A DNA stretch of 64,000 nucleotides from Kiritimatiellales bacterium (GCA_041656295.1 JBBADV010000003.1:175401-239400); one strand, 5' to 3'. Shown: positions 17,712-27,714, numbered from the stretch's first letter. The notes: generated by a model from the letters alone, not told the origin. Numbers and translations: made by a program.

Positions 17712-20150
17712 ATGATGACGCGCAAAAAAACTTTTTTCCAATACCTGAGTATCGGGCCTGTTTTGTTCCAAATTTCCGGAGTTGCTTCAGATCAGATATC
17801 CCGCCGGCCAAACGTCGTCTTTATAACATGCGATCAGCAGCGTTCTGATTCATGCGGTGCATATAATTCCCCGGTCCGCCGGAAAGACGGATCGTCCCCG
17901 ACGCCGTTTCTTGACAAGCTGGCGGCGGACGGTGTACGGTTTGATCATGCCTATTGCAACTCTCCGCTGTGCGCCCCGTCCCGGGCATCGTTCATAACCG
18001 GCACGTATCCTCATACCACAACGGCGATCCTACACCAGCCTGACCGCCGGAATCCGGGAATTACCCGCTTTCCGGGAATCAGAGAAGGCGTTCTTACAAT
18101 GGGAGAAGTATTCCGCACCGCCGGTTACCGTACCGCTGGGATTGGCAAAATGCATACGCATGGAGAGTTGAAGGATGTCTGGGATATGGGTTTCGATGTC
18201 ACAAAATTGAGATTTTATACAGTGTTTCCGGGGGATCACTATGCGGATCTTCGTGATGGAGATGTAAATGCACGATATCGCGGCGCCTATGACTACAAAC
18301 ATAAAAAATTTGAGGACATCGATGCCGAACGGTTTAAAAATGCACCGGCGGGGCTGACCGTGGTAGAGAATAACTTAAACCCGTATTATCTGGAAACACT
18401 GGTTGAACGCGAAGAGGAAATGTTTGATTACATGGTAACAACGGAATCGCTCAAATTTATCGAGGAAAGTGTGCAGCAGAACGTTCCGTTTTTTATTTAC
18501 ATCGGATTGGAAAAACCGCATCCGCGCTGGGATACATTCCAGCGGTTTCTGGATCTGTTTGATCCGGAAAAAATGCCCTTGCCGGAAACACGGAAAGAAT
18601 GGCGGGAAAAAGGCATGCTGCCGACACATCTGGAGTGGATTCATAGCGGTATGAGTATGCTGGATGACAGGATAAAGAATGCAATGGCCGCATATTACGC
18701 ATGTGTTGCCAGCATGGATGAACAGGTGGGGCGCATTACGGGGTTATGCACAGAACTCGGCATTGATGAGAATACAGTATTTGTTTTTACCAGCGATCAC
18801 GGCGAGATGCTGTTTGATCACGGTATGTGCAGCAAACAGAACATGTATGAAGAAGCTGTCAATGTTCCCTTAATCGTGAAATACAAACAAATATTTAAAC
18901 CGAAAACTCATTGTGCGGTGCCGGTTGGTCTTATCGATATTTTTCCGACGCTGGTAGATTTGTGCGGGATCGCGCGTCCGGCATCGCTGGAAGGCGTTTC
19001 CTTGCAATCAGTGATTAACGGGACTGCGCCATCAAGACTGGTTTTTTCAGAATTTTATGAAACAGGGTATATGGGATGGAAAGGACCGCAGGTGCCGATG
19101 CGCATGGCCGTTACTGATCAATATAAATACGTTTATACACACGGATGCATTGATCAGCTGTTCGACAGAGTAAAGGATCCGCAGGAGCTGGAGAATCTGG
19201 CGGTAAAATCCTTATACAATGAGACGTGCCGGCAGCTTAAATTCCTAACACTTGAGAGCTGGGAGCTGGACAACTATCCGCAACTGGAAATCCAGGCCGC
19301 CGCCGCTGAAAAGCACATTACATTGAACTGGCAGCCGGCCGGGGAAGGTGCGGTTTACACACTCTTCCGGTCTGATTCGCCGGATGCCTTAAAAGCAGTG
19401 CCGGTAGGGAAAAATATACGGCAGCTGACGTATACCGATTCATCCGTTAATGCCGGTGCGCACTATTCATACTGGGTGATGGCTGATGTCCCGTTGACGC
19501 AGGTGTTCACTGATAAGCTAGGGAAACAGCGCTACGGAACAACCCCGGTTTTGACGGCAAAGTATCCGCGCGTGCTGCCTGCCAGCGGGCGTGTGGATAT
19601 TCAGGCGGTTCCGGGAGAAATACAAACGAAAAAATATGTGTCATGGAACGGCGGAACGTTTGAAGGGATCGACTGGATATGGACAGGCTATCCGTTGAGT
19701 ATATCGAATGAAACGGCAGTGTGTTCAAATAATTCGTTTATTATTGCCCGGCAATGGCTGGATGGAAATTTTTCCTTCAGTGCGATGGTACGCACAACGA
19801 AATCCGGACCGAAAGCATGGGACATGGGTTCTGTTGTATTTAACTATACGGATTGCAACTATTTTTATCAGCTGACGCTAAAAAATAATCGAAGCATCGC
19901 GCTTGAAAAAATGAACGGTTCCGGACGGGCGATTCAAACGCTGCATGAGGTCGCTGTTCCGGGAGTCAATCCCAGGGAGTGGAATCGTCTCGGCGTACAA
20001 ATGAGCGGTTCGGAAATTACAATCCTGTGCAATGATGTTCCGGTATCTGTCTTTACCGATCCCGATCCGCTGCCGCCGGGGAAACCGGGATTTTGTGTAC
20101 TGCCTGAAATGGAATTTGAGTTTAAAGACGTCAGGCTGGGGAGCAACTGA
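17712..20150 (+). CDS. secreted type I sulfatase, near-duplicate of 11116
   Basis: About 812 aa from ATG 17712. Same domain order as the copy at 11116: signal peptide, sulfatase (RPNVVFITCDQQRSDSCG; C87-A-P-S-R; FTSDHGEMLFDHG), Fn3-like (ITLNWQPAGEGAVYTLFRSD), terminal jelly roll (GSVVFNYTDCNYFYQLTLK). Most of the sulfatase and Fn3 parts are nearly identical between copies, while the last about 150 residues differ much more. The likely result is two enzymes with shared chemistry but different substrate fine-tuning or binding. A single-residue-scale difference near SGMSMLDDRIKN is a two-codon insertion relative to the first copy. Confidence 0.9.
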   Translation: MMTRKKTFFQYLSIGPVLFQISGVASDQISRRPNVVFITCDQQRSDSCGAYNSPVRRKDGSSPTPFLDKLAADGVRFDHAYCNSPLCAPSRASFITGTYPHTTTAILHQPDRRNPGITRFPGIREGVLTMGEVFRTAGYRTAGIGKMHTHGELKDVWDMGFDVTKLRFYTVFPGDHYADLRDGDVNARYRGAYDYKHKKFEDIDAERFKNAPAGLTVVENNLNPYYLETLVEREEEMFDYMVTTESLKFIEESVQQNVPFFIYIGLEKPHPRWDTFQRFLDLFDPEKMPLPETRKEWREKGMLPTHLEWIHSGMSMLDDRIKNAMAAYYACVASMDEQVGRITGLCTELGIDENTVFVFTSDHGEMLFDHGMCSKQNMYEEAVNVPLIVKYKQIFKPKTHCAVPVGLIDIFPTLVDLCGIARPASLEGVSLQSVINGTAPSRLVFSEFYETGYMGWKGPQVPMRMAVTDQYKYVYTHGCIDQLFDRVKDPQELENLAVKSLYNETCRQLKFLTLESWELDNYPQLEIQAAAAEKHITLNWQPAGEGAVYTLFRSDSPDALKAVPVGKNIRQLTYTDSSVNAGAHYSYWVMADVPLTQVFTDKLGKQRYGTTPVLTAKYPRVLPASGRVDIQAVPGEIQTKKYVSWNGGTFEGIDWIWTGYPLSISNETAVCSNNSFIIARQWLDGNFSFSAMVRTTKSGPKAWDMGSVVFNYTDCNYFYQLTLKNNRSIALEKMNGSGRAIQTLHEVAVPGVNPREWNRLGVQMSGSEITILCNDVPVSVFTDPDPLPPGKPGFCVLPEMEFEFKDVRLGSN

Positions 20151-20189
20151 CGCATTCATAAGATTGCGTAAAAACAAACCGGTATCTGT

Positions 20190-20217
20190 GCGGCTGTAAA
20201 AGAATTTTTGCAGCCGC
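20190..20217. other. stem-loop after sulfatase gene
   Basis: GCGGCTGTAAAA and TTTTTGCAGCCGC form a stem of about 12 pairs with one G-U and a GAAT loop. It sits 40 bases after the sulfatase stop and before the GH2 gene. There is no T-run on the plus strand, so it may be an attenuating or RNA-stabilising hairpin rather than a terminator. Confidence 0.55.
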
Positions 20218-20292
20218 GGCTGTCCGCTTTCCGGTTGGTTACAGTGTGATAGATGGTTGTTAGAAAACGCACTGATTTTTTAGAAAAAAAAG

Positions 20293-22254
20293 ATGAGAAA
20301 AATATATAAGTTATCCGATAATGAATGGACACTGACAGGAGTGACTCCGTACAGCTGGCAGTTTGGAATTTCCATGGAAACCGGTGTGAAGTTGAACTCT
20401 GAGCTGGATGCTGTTCCGGCGAAAGTTCCCGGTTCTGTGCAGTTTGCATTACGCAATGCCGGGATTATTCCGGATTGGAATTACGGGCTGGATGCGCTGC
20501 AGTGTGAATGGGTGGAAAACCGGCACTGGATTTTTGAAACAGAGCTGCCTGTTTTTCATCCGGATGCCGGCAGCAGATATATTTTGTGCTGTCAGGGTCT
20601 CGATCATGCCGGCTGGGTTTTAATAAACGGAATTCCGGCACATACATTTGAAAGTGCTTTCATTCCATATGAATTCGACCTTTCCGCATACCTGACTTCC
20701 GGACAGAAAAACATACTTCAGATTATATTTGATACGCCTCCCCGCTATCAGGGTCAGTTCGGTAAAACCGCCGATTATACCGTCCAGAAGCCGCGGTTTT
20801 ATTATACATGGGACTGGATGCCGCGCATGGTTCAGATTGGAATCTGGGACCGGATTACACTGGAAGAACGAAAAGGATCAATTTTTAATTCTTTGTCTGC
20901 AACTACAACATCCTCCGGATTCACAGTTCACGGGGAAGTTTGCGGCGATCGCGGGATATTACGCGTTCAATTATTCGATGGGGAACAACTTCTTTTCAAA
21001 AAAAATATTCCGGTTGCCGGGTCGTTTTTTGAAACAGCGGATCATCTGCCTGTTGAACAATGGTGGCCGAACGGGATGGGAGAACAGAAGCTGTATCAAT
21101 TATCCTGCGTTCTGATGGATGACGCCGGGCGGATTCTTGATCAATGGGATAAGCGGATCGGATTCAGAGATATTCACTGGGAACGGTGCGAAAATTCAGC
21201 TGATGATGCAGATCCATGGCTTTGTACGGTTAATAATAAGCCGGTGTTTCTGCAGGGAGTGAACTGGACGCCGGTGCTTCCCAACTTTGCAGACACTGTT
21301 CTGGAACAGTATGAACGGTTAATCAGTCTTTATCGAGACATGGGATGCAATATCCTGCGTATATGGGGCGGTGCAGCGCTGGAAAAAGAGATTTTTTATG
21401 AGTTATGCGACCGGGCAGGACTCATGCTATGGCAGGAATTTCCATTATCATCGTCAGGAACGGAAAGTATTCCGCCGTCCGATGAATACAGCCTGACAAT
21501 GTTTTCAGCAGCGGCATACAGTTATATTATGCGCTTGCAGCACCACCCGGCGCTTATTTTATGGGGTGGCGGAAACGAATTAAATAGGCGGCAGGGCCGG
21601 GACGGGATGGGAACACCGTGTGACGGAACCGAGCCTTTGTTAAAAAGGTTTAGGGAACTGGTTGAGAAATTTGATCCAGGCCGGAGATTTGTTCCAACCT
21701 CACCGACCGGACCGGCTTTTTCTGCTGATGAAAAGAATTACGGTAAACATATACACTGGGATGTTCACGGGCCATGGAAAAACCCGTATGCGGATTTTTC
21801 TGAATGGGAGGCATACTGGCGCTCTGACGATGCACTGCTCCGCTCCGAAACCGGCGCGGCGGGAGCGAGTTCTGCCGAACTTATAAATAAATACAGAAAA
21901 GATATTATTGCGTTTCCGGCGGACGAAGCAAATCCTCTTTGGCGGCGGATGCCCTGGTGGAATGACTGGGCGGTATTTAAAAAAAATTTTGGCCGCACGC
22001 CTGTATCACTGGAAGAGTTTACTGTGTGGAGCACTGAATATCAGGCCTGTGAGCTCAAAGTAGCTGCACAGTATTGCAAAGCCCGTTTTCCGGAATGCGG
22101 CGGATTTATTATCTGGATGGGGCACGATTCATTTCCATGTACTGCGAACACATCAATCATTGATTTCGAGTTGAATCCAAAACCGGCTTTTTTTGTGTTG
22201 CGGGAGGTTTTTCGCAGTCCAGTACCTGCAACGTACGAAAAACAATTGAAGTAA
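20293..22254 (+). CDS. glycoside hydrolase family 2 (beta-mannosidase-like), cytoplasmic
   Basis: 653 aa with no signal peptide. N-terminal jelly roll (VPGSVQFALRNAGII; WVENRHWIFETELPV), immunoglobulin-like middle domain, TIM barrel from about 320 (VFLQGVNWTPVLPNFAD; NILRIWGGAALEKEIFYELCDRAG). Candidate acid/base E429 in LILWGGGNELN; candidate nucleophile E519 in LRSETGAAG. Shorter than full beta-mannosidases (about 820 aa), as it ends after the barrel. It heads a four-gene plus-strand set with two transporters and a TIM-barrel hydrolase, suggesting hydrolysis of imported oligosaccharides. Exact sugar specificity is unknown. Confidence 0.83.
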   Translation: MRKIYKLSDNEWTLTGVTPYSWQFGISMETGVKLNSELDAVPAKVPGSVQFALRNAGIIPDWNYGLDALQCEWVENRHWIFETELPVFHPDAGSRYILCCQGLDHAGWVLINGIPAHTFESAFIPYEFDLSAYLTSGQKNILQIIFDTPPRYQGQFGKTADYTVQKPRFYYTWDWMPRMVQIGIWDRITLEERKGSIFNSLSATTTSSGFTVHGEVCGDRGILRVQLFDGEQLLFKKNIPVAGSFFETADHLPVEQWWPNGMGEQKLYQLSCVLMDDAGRILDQWDKRIGFRDIHWERCENSADDADPWLCTVNNKPVFLQGVNWTPVLPNFADTVLEQYERLISLYRDMGCNILRIWGGAALEKEIFYELCDRAGLMLWQEFPLSSSGTESIPPSDEYSLTMFSAAAYSYIMRLQHHPALILWGGGNELNRRQGRDGMGTPCDGTEPLLKRFRELVEKFDPGRRFVPTSPTGPAFSADEKNYGKHIHWDVHGPWKNPYADFSEWEAYWRSDDALLRSETGAAGASSAELINKYRKDIIAFPADEANPLWRRMPWWNDWAVFKKNFGRTPVSLEEFTVWSTEYQACELKVAAQYCKARFPECGGFIIWMGHDSFPCTANTSIIDFELNPKPAFFVLREVFRSPVPATYEKQLK

Positions 22255-22260
22255 AAATTT

Positions 22261-23883
22261 ATGGAATGGATGAACAGTCTGCTTACGCAACACGTGCAAG
22301 GTATAAATCTCTGGGATATACTTATTATCGCAGTTTATTTTCTGGGGATCGTTTTACTGGGTATAAAATACGGAAAGAGCAAAGATACACAGTCCTATTT
22401 TTTGGCAGGACGGAGTATGACATGGCCGATCATCGGGATTTCACTTTTTGCAGCAAGTATATCCAGCTCAACCTTAATCGGACAGGCGGGGGAGTCCTAC
22501 AACACCGGGCTGACGGTATTTAATTATAACCTGATATCTGTGACGGTTATGGTATTTTTTGCCGGTTTTTTTCTGCCGTTTTATATCCGGCAGGGAATTT
22601 ATACGATGCCGGAATTTTTAGAACGGCGTTTCAGTGCTGCATCCCGGTATTATTTTTCGGGAGTAACCATTCTGGTAAATATTTTTCTGGACGCGGCGGG
22701 ATCTCTTTATGCTGCGGCACTGGTCATGAAACTGATTTTCCCGGAAGCAAGCCTGATTTTACTTGCAGCTATATTTGCCGTTTTGGTTGCAGTTTATACG
22801 ATTCCCGGCGGACTTTCGGCCGCAATCAGAGTGGATTTTATTCAGGGAATTATCCTGCTGGCCGGATCAATTATTATCACATTTGCTGCAGCGCGCGGCG
22901 GCGGCGCGGAATATGTCCGTCTGTTACTGTCCGATCCGGAAAATATGATGCTGCATCTCATCCGTCCGATGGATGATCCCACGGTACCGTGGCTTGGACT
23001 GATTATCGGAATTCCAGTGCTCGGATTTTTTTTCTGGGGCAATAACCAAATGCTGGTTCAGCGCTGTTTGACGGCAAAAAATGTGGACGAAGGCCGCAAG
23101 GGCGTACTGCTCGCCGGTGCATTGACATTATTTACTCTGTTTGTAATCCATCTGCCCGGCATCATGGCGCAGCAGCTGTTTCCGGGACTGGAAAAGGGGG
23201 ATATGGTTTACCCTAAACTGGTGATTGAGTTGCTGCCGAATGTACTGATCGGATTTCTTCTGTCGGCACTGATTGCCGCATTAACCTCCTCGGTCAGCGG
23301 ACTGTTGAACGCCGTAGCGACACTGTTTACAATGGATTTTTATGTGAAGATACGACCGGATCGTTCTTCCCGGCATCTTGTATGGGCGGGTCGTGCGGTT
23401 TCATTTATCGTGCTGCTGATCGCAGTCGCATGGGTTCCGATGATTGCCCGTTACAGCTCTCTTGTTACATACTATCAGGAAATGCTGTCGATGGTTGCGC
23501 CTCCGATCGTTGCTGTATTTCTAATCGGTGTATTTTGGAAACGGGCGAATGCCGCCGGTGCTTTCGCAGGGTTGATGGGGGGAATGATACTGGGGCTGAT
23601 TGCGATTTGTTTTAAAATATCCGGTTGCGGGTCAGTTTTCGGAAACATACATTTTTTATTGACTGTTCCACTGTATTTCGGACTGAGTGCCGTGCTGATT
23701 ATCACAGTCAGTCTGCTGACAAAATCCCCGGATATGAACGCGATTCGTGATTCGATCTGGACGCTGTCTTTAATGAAGACCGAGCTGGCCGAGCAGAAAC
23801 AGTACCCTGTGTTAAAACGTTTTTTATTTTGGGGTGCAGTGCTGCTTGGACTTTGTATTGTTGAGCTGATTCTGTTCCGGTAA
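22261..23883 (+). CDS. sodium:solute symporter (SSS/SGLT family)
   Basis: 540 aa with about 13-14 hydrophobic segments. ILIIAVYFLGIVLLGIKYGK, then YFLAGRSMTWPIIGISLFAAS (SSS consensus), AVYTIPGGLSAAIRVDFIQG and WGNNQMLVQRCLTAKN, which is the family signature region. Imports sugars or related solutes with Na+. The ATG is 6 bases after the GH2 stop, so the two genes are almost certainly cotranscribed. Confidence 0.9.
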   Translation: MEWMNSLLTQHVQGINLWDILIIAVYFLGIVLLGIKYGKSKDTQSYFLAGRSMTWPIIGISLFAASISSSTLIGQAGESYNTGLTVFNYNLISVTVMVFFAGFFLPFYIRQGIYTMPEFLERRFSAASRYYFSGVTILVNIFLDAAGSLYAAALVMKLIFPEASLILLAAIFAVLVAVYTIPGGLSAAIRVDFIQGIILLAGSIIITFAAARGGGAEYVRLLLSDPENMMLHLIRPMDDPTVPWLGLIIGIPVLGFFFWGNNQMLVQRCLTAKNVDEGRKGVLLAGALTLFTLFVIHLPGIMAQQLFPGLEKGDMVYPKLVIELLPNVLIGFLLSALIAALTSSVSGLLNAVATLFTMDFYVKIRPDRSSRHLVWAGRAVSFIVLLIAVAWVPMIARYSSLVTYYQEMLSMVAPPIVAVFLIGVFWKRANAAGAFAGLMGGMILGLIAICFKISGCGSVFGNIHFLLTVPLYFGLSAVLIITVSLLTKSPDMNAIRDSIWTLSLMKTELAEQKQYPVLKRFLFWGAVLLGLCIVELILFR

Positions 23884-23904
23884 CAATTGCAAACAGGAGA
23901 TAAT

Positions 23905-25107
23905 ATGCTGAGGTTGGTTAAAGTATTTGGGTGCGCACTGGTCGCGCTTTGTACGCTGGCAGCAGAAAGTAAAGAGTTAACCCGGGCTGAAATGGTTGCA
24001 CGGTATAACTATGTTGTCGGCATCCATACGATCGGTTCACAATACCAGTTTACAGAAAAAACCCGGCTGATTGAGACGGCGGATATCATTCTCGGAATGG
24101 GCTCCAATATCATAAAGTTTAATCTGGGTCCGGCATTCGGTCGCGATAATTATGCCGGAGCACACCCCGGGAAATTTAACAGTCTGGTTGAACTTGCGGA
24201 GTATGAGCCTTCTATCGCCCGGGTTTTTGATATGCCGTTTTATTACTATTTTCTTTGGGTGAATCCGATGGCTAAATCAGAATGGCAGTGGAGAAAAGAT
24301 AAAAAACCGTTTTCTGAAAAAGATGCAAAAATCGAATATCAGGAGTTATATGATCTGACCTGTTACCTGCTGGAAAAATATTCCGGATCCGGAAAATCAT
24401 TTTACCTCGGTCACTGGGAGGGCGACTGGCTGCTACTGCGCGGATATGACCGGACCATCGATCCGGAGCCGTGGTGTGTTCAGAATATGATTCACTGGCT
24501 GAATCTGCGGCAGAAGGCCGTGGATGATGCAAAACATGATACGCCGCATCATGATGTGGCAGTTTTTCATTACACCGAGGTTAATCTTGTCATTAAAGGA
24601 ATGAATGGCGGACCTTGTTTAACAACAGAGGTTCTGCCGCATGTAAATGTCGATTTCGTTTCATATTCTGCGTATGACGCTCAGGCAAATCCTGAAAAGT
24701 CGGATATATTGTTTAAAGCGCTGAATTTCATCAAAAAACATCTTCCGGAGAAAAAAGAAATTTCCGGCCCTCGTGTCTTTATCGGTGAGTTCGGCTACAA
24801 AGGTGCGGCATTTTCTCCGGAAGTACAATGCCGTAACAGCATTGCCTTTATAAAAAATGCTGTTACCTGGGGATGTCCGTTTGTTCTTTACTGGCAATTG
24901 TATGATAACGAATTTGAAAATGGAAGGTATGAAGGATACTGGTTGATTGATGATAAAGGCGTAAAACAACCGGTATATTATATGCTTGAAGGGTATTACC
25001 GGAAAGCCAGAGAGTATCTGAGGAAAAATTTCGGAACCGACGGAACTCCGCCTGCGCCGGAGAAATTCATTCCTAAAATGAAAACATTATTAAAAGTAAC
25101 AAATTAA
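23905..25107 (+). CDS. secreted TIM-barrel glycosidase-like protein, family unassigned
   Basis: 400 aa from ATG 23905 after AGGAGA. Signal peptide LVKVFGCALVALCTLAAES. Candidate catalytic acids: Glu in FYLGHWEGDWLL and Glu in PRVFIGEFGYKGAAF, the latter typical of a clan GH-A nucleophile on strand 7; FVLYWQLYDNEFENG follows. I could not assign a CAZy family; it looks like a GH5/GH39-type fold. It lies 22 bases after the symporter, so probably in the same operon, and acts outside the cytoplasm. Confidence 0.65.
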   Translation: MLRLVKVFGCALVALCTLAAESKELTRAEMVARYNYVVGIHTIGSQYQFTEKTRLIETADIILGMGSNIIKFNLGPAFGRDNYAGAHPGKFNSLVELAEYEPSIARVFDMPFYYYFLWVNPMAKSEWQWRKDKKPFSEKDAKIEYQELYDLTCYLLEKYSGSGKSFYLGHWEGDWLLLRGYDRTIDPEPWCVQNMIHWLNLRQKAVDDAKHDTPHHDVAVFHYTEVNLVIKGMNGGPCLTTEVLPHVNVDFVSYSAYDAQANPEKSDILFKALNFIKKHLPEKKEISGPRVFIGEFGYKGAAFSPEVQCRNSIAFIKNAVTWGCPFVLYWQLYDNEFENGRYEGYWLIDDKGVKQPVYYMLEGYYRKAREYLRKNFGTDGTPPAPEKFIPKMKTLLKVTN

Positions 25108-25145
25108 CTGTTTTTAATGCAGAACATTACAATCCAGGGGGTAGA

Positions 25146-26540
25146 ATGGGAAAACCGATTCAATCGCCGGAAAACGATCCGGCGGTAAAACTCAGGATGA
25201 CGGAAAAACTGGGATATGCCGCCGGCGATATGGCGTCGTGCCTCTATTTCGGCATATTCATGAACTTCCTCGCAATTTTTTATACAGATGTGTTTGGCAT
25301 AACACCGGCGGCTCTGGGAACGATGCTGATTTTTACCAGGACCTGGGACTGGATTAATGATCCGATTATGGGGGCCATTGCAGATCGCACGAATACCCGG
25401 ATGGGAAAGTTCAGGCCATGGCTGTTATGGATGATTCTGCCGTATATGACTCTGGGGATTTTAACATTCACTACGTTTAACCTGAGTCCGGTTATGAAAA
25501 TCGTATATGCTTATGTGACGTATACGTTGCTTACGATGGTCTATACGGCAATTAACGTTCCTTACGGTGCCTTAATGGGCGTAATGACTGCTAAATCAGA
25601 TGAACGGACAGTACTTGCATCATTTCGCTTTGTGGGCGCGAACAGCGGTGTTTTTACCGTAACTCTGCTTCTGCCGTATCTGGTAAAAACATTAGGACAG
25701 GGAAACGACCGGTTCGGTTATTCCGGAACGGCAGCTGTTCTGGCCGTGATGTCCGGTGTATTGTTTTTTATTACCTTTAAAACCAGTACAGAGCGCATTC
25801 GTCCAGTAGAGAAAAAATATCAGCCCTTACGGAAAGAGTTAGCAGAACTCTCCAGAAACGGTCCGTGGCTGCTGGTGATTACGCTGAGTATTCTGACGGT
25901 GCTTGGTCAGGCGATTCGAGCTACTACAACACTGCACTATTTTAAGTATGTGTCCGGACGGGAGGAGTGGGGTACCAGGCTTCTTTTATATAACAGTATC
26001 ACCGCCGTGGCCGCCGTCCTGCTCAGTAAATGGATCTGTTCCGCAATCGGAGATAAAAAGCGGACGTATATCACGTTGAATCTGCTTTTTGCCGCGCTGT
26101 TAGCCTGGTTTTATTTTATCCCTGCTGATTCATTTAAATTAATGGTTGCAAATCAGATTTTAATGGCGTTTATCGCGGCGCCGATGATGCCCCTTTTCTG
26201 GTCGATGATCGCCGATACGGCCGACTACGGCGCAATCAAGTTCGGGCACCGCTCTACAGGCATCATTTTTTCCGCCGGGACAGCCTCGCAGAAAATCGGC
26301 TGGTCAATCGGGCCGGCTGTGGCGATGTGGATATTGGGAACGGCGGGGTATGTTGCAAATGCAAATCAGACGCCGGAAACAGTGCACACCTTGCGGTTGC
26401 TGATGAGTTTCGTTCCGGCAGCCTTTGCATTGCTTACAGCGCTGACAACCTGCTTTTATAAAATTGACGGAGAAATGGAAAAAGAGATCGAGAGTTCTTT
26501 GCGGATGTGCAACTTGAAGTCAGCGGCTGAAACGGATTAA
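25146..26540 (+). CDS. GPH-family (MelB-like) sugar cation symporter
   Basis: 464 aa, 12 predicted membrane segments. LGYAAGDMASCLYFGIFMNF, then TRTWDWINDPIMGAIADRTN with the conserved Asp pair of MelB-type carriers, RMGKFRPWLLW and PLFWSMIADTADYGAIKFGHR. Family members import glycosides or uronides with H+ or Na+. GGGGTAG precedes the ATG. A second transporter in the same operon as the SSS carrier suggests two different breakdown products are taken up. Confidence 0.9.
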   Translation: MGKPIQSPENDPAVKLRMTEKLGYAAGDMASCLYFGIFMNFLAIFYTDVFGITPAALGTMLIFTRTWDWINDPIMGAIADRTNTRMGKFRPWLLWMILPYMTLGILTFTTFNLSPVMKIVYAYVTYTLLTMVYTAINVPYGALMGVMTAKSDERTVLASFRFVGANSGVFTVTLLLPYLVKTLGQGNDRFGYSGTAAVLAVMSGVLFFITFKTSTERIRPVEKKYQPLRKELAELSRNGPWLLVITLSILTVLGQAIRATTTLHYFKYVSGREEWGTRLLLYNSITAVAAVLLSKWICSAIGDKKRTYITLNLLFAALLAWFYFIPADSFKLMVANQILMAFIAAPMMPLFWSMIADTADYGAIKFGHRSTGIIFSAGTASQKIGWSIGPAVAMWILGTAGYVANANQTPETVHTLRLLMSFVPAAFALLTALTTCFYKIDGEMEKEIESSLRMCNLKSAAETD

Positions 26541-26598
26541 AACCTGATAACCTTCAAACAGCAATCCAATTGAAGATTGCGGCTTTCACCGAACATCA

Positions 26599-26637
26599 TT
26601 TTTTGACTGTCACTCATCAAAAATTTACATAGCAAAA
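26599..26637 (+). promoter_or_regulatory. conserved promoter/operator block (copy 1)
   Basis: Contains TTGACT, 17 bases, TACATA: a sigma70-like -35 with good spacing and a poor -10. Closely matches 30801-30839. Lies about 75 bases before the -10-to-ATG region of the paralogous gene at 26710. Confidence 0.55.
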
Positions 26638-26709
26638 CATTTGCCGCCGGGATTATTCTTGCGACACAGGCTTAAGGAGATTGGGCGAAATAAATAAAAA
26701 GAGAAAACG

Positions 26710-27576
26710 ATGAAGAAGGTTCGTTTAATAATAACTGCCGGGGCGATAGTATTGTGTGTCTGGCATGCGGGAATCTCGCAAACTGTTCAAAATCTAAATG
26801 TAGAGTTCTGGCAGACATCGCATGAATGGAGCGAAGCTGCGATTTGGCATAATGGACTCGAGCCCGCAGCATCGGGAAGTGCTGTTATGATGGCAGCTAA
26901 ACCCGTCAACTATACGGTGACGATTTCCGGTGGCGCGGTAACAGTCCTGTCTTTCAAATCAAATTATCAGGCCGTCGGCACGGACTGGACTCCTGCGCTG
27001 CTGGTATCAACAAATTTTACAATTGATAATTTTTTAGAATTAGGCGTACAAGCAAATGGCGCTCTGGTTGTGGCGGATGGCGGAAACGTATTAATCAGTA
27101 AGAATGCCGCTCGTTCGCTTTTAGGTACAGGAGGGTATTCCGGGACTCTGACTGTAGAGTCCGGGGGTATTTATACAACCAGCGGACAGTTTTTGATCGG
27201 CACGGACGGAAACGTTACAGTTGACGGGACTCTGAAAACACTGCATGGCACTGTTACAAATGCATTAACCATCGAGGGTAACGGGTATCTTTATATCGGC
27301 GAATCCGGTGTGGTAGAACTTTCAGGCAACCGGACAGGCAATGCAATGTTGCAAGGATATATTGACAACGGTCAGATCTACGGCGCTGATGTGATAACGA
27401 TGGCGTATGATTCCGTTGCTGATGTAACACGTTTAACCGTTGTGCCGAAAAAACCAGTCCGGTTAATTATTTTGAGTCACAATATTTTCAATACATTGGC
27501 ATGTTATTCAGTAGTTTTTAATCTGCATATAAAACCGGATTCAGATCTATCGTGCAAAATGTCGCGCTATTTTTGA
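26710..27576 (+). CDS. secreted repeat-type protein, paralog of 31752, scrambled C-terminus
   Basis: 288 aa. Signal peptide VRLIITAGAIVLCVWHAGIS; body with autotransporter-like beta repeats (WNNG-type start NHGLEP variant, LTVESGGIYTTSGQFLIGTDG, GNGYLYIGESGVVELSGN). Nearly identical to 31752-32585 up to RLTVVP, but there it reads PEPGSVVLF while here it reads KKPVRLIILSHNIFNT and runs 40 unrelated residues to a stop. The PEP-CTERM anchor has therefore been replaced. Likely released instead of anchored, or a decaying copy. Molecular function unknown. Confidence 0.7.
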   Translation: MKKVRLIITAGAIVLCVWHAGISQTVQNLNVEFWQTSHEWSEAAIWHNGLEPAASGSAVMMAAKPVNYTVTISGGAVTVLSFKSNYQAVGTDWTPALLVSTNFTIDNFLELGVQANGALVVADGGNVLISKNAARSLLGTGGYSGTLTVESGGIYTTSGQFLIGTDGNVTVDGTLKTLHGTVTNALTIEGNGYLYIGESGVVELSGNRTGNAMLQGYIDNGQIYGADVITMAYDSVADVTRLTVVPKKPVRLIILSHNIFNTLACYSVVFNLHIKPDSDLSCKMSRYF

Positions 27577-27714
27577 CGTAAACGATTTCTTATTCTGGCG
27601 AATATGCAGTGATCCGCGGACGAAAAGACGATGATCCTTGTTCCCTCCGGGGAGTTTTGAATAACGGTAATAATATGCCTAATATAAAGTAGACAACAGA
27701 AAGGAGAACAAAAC

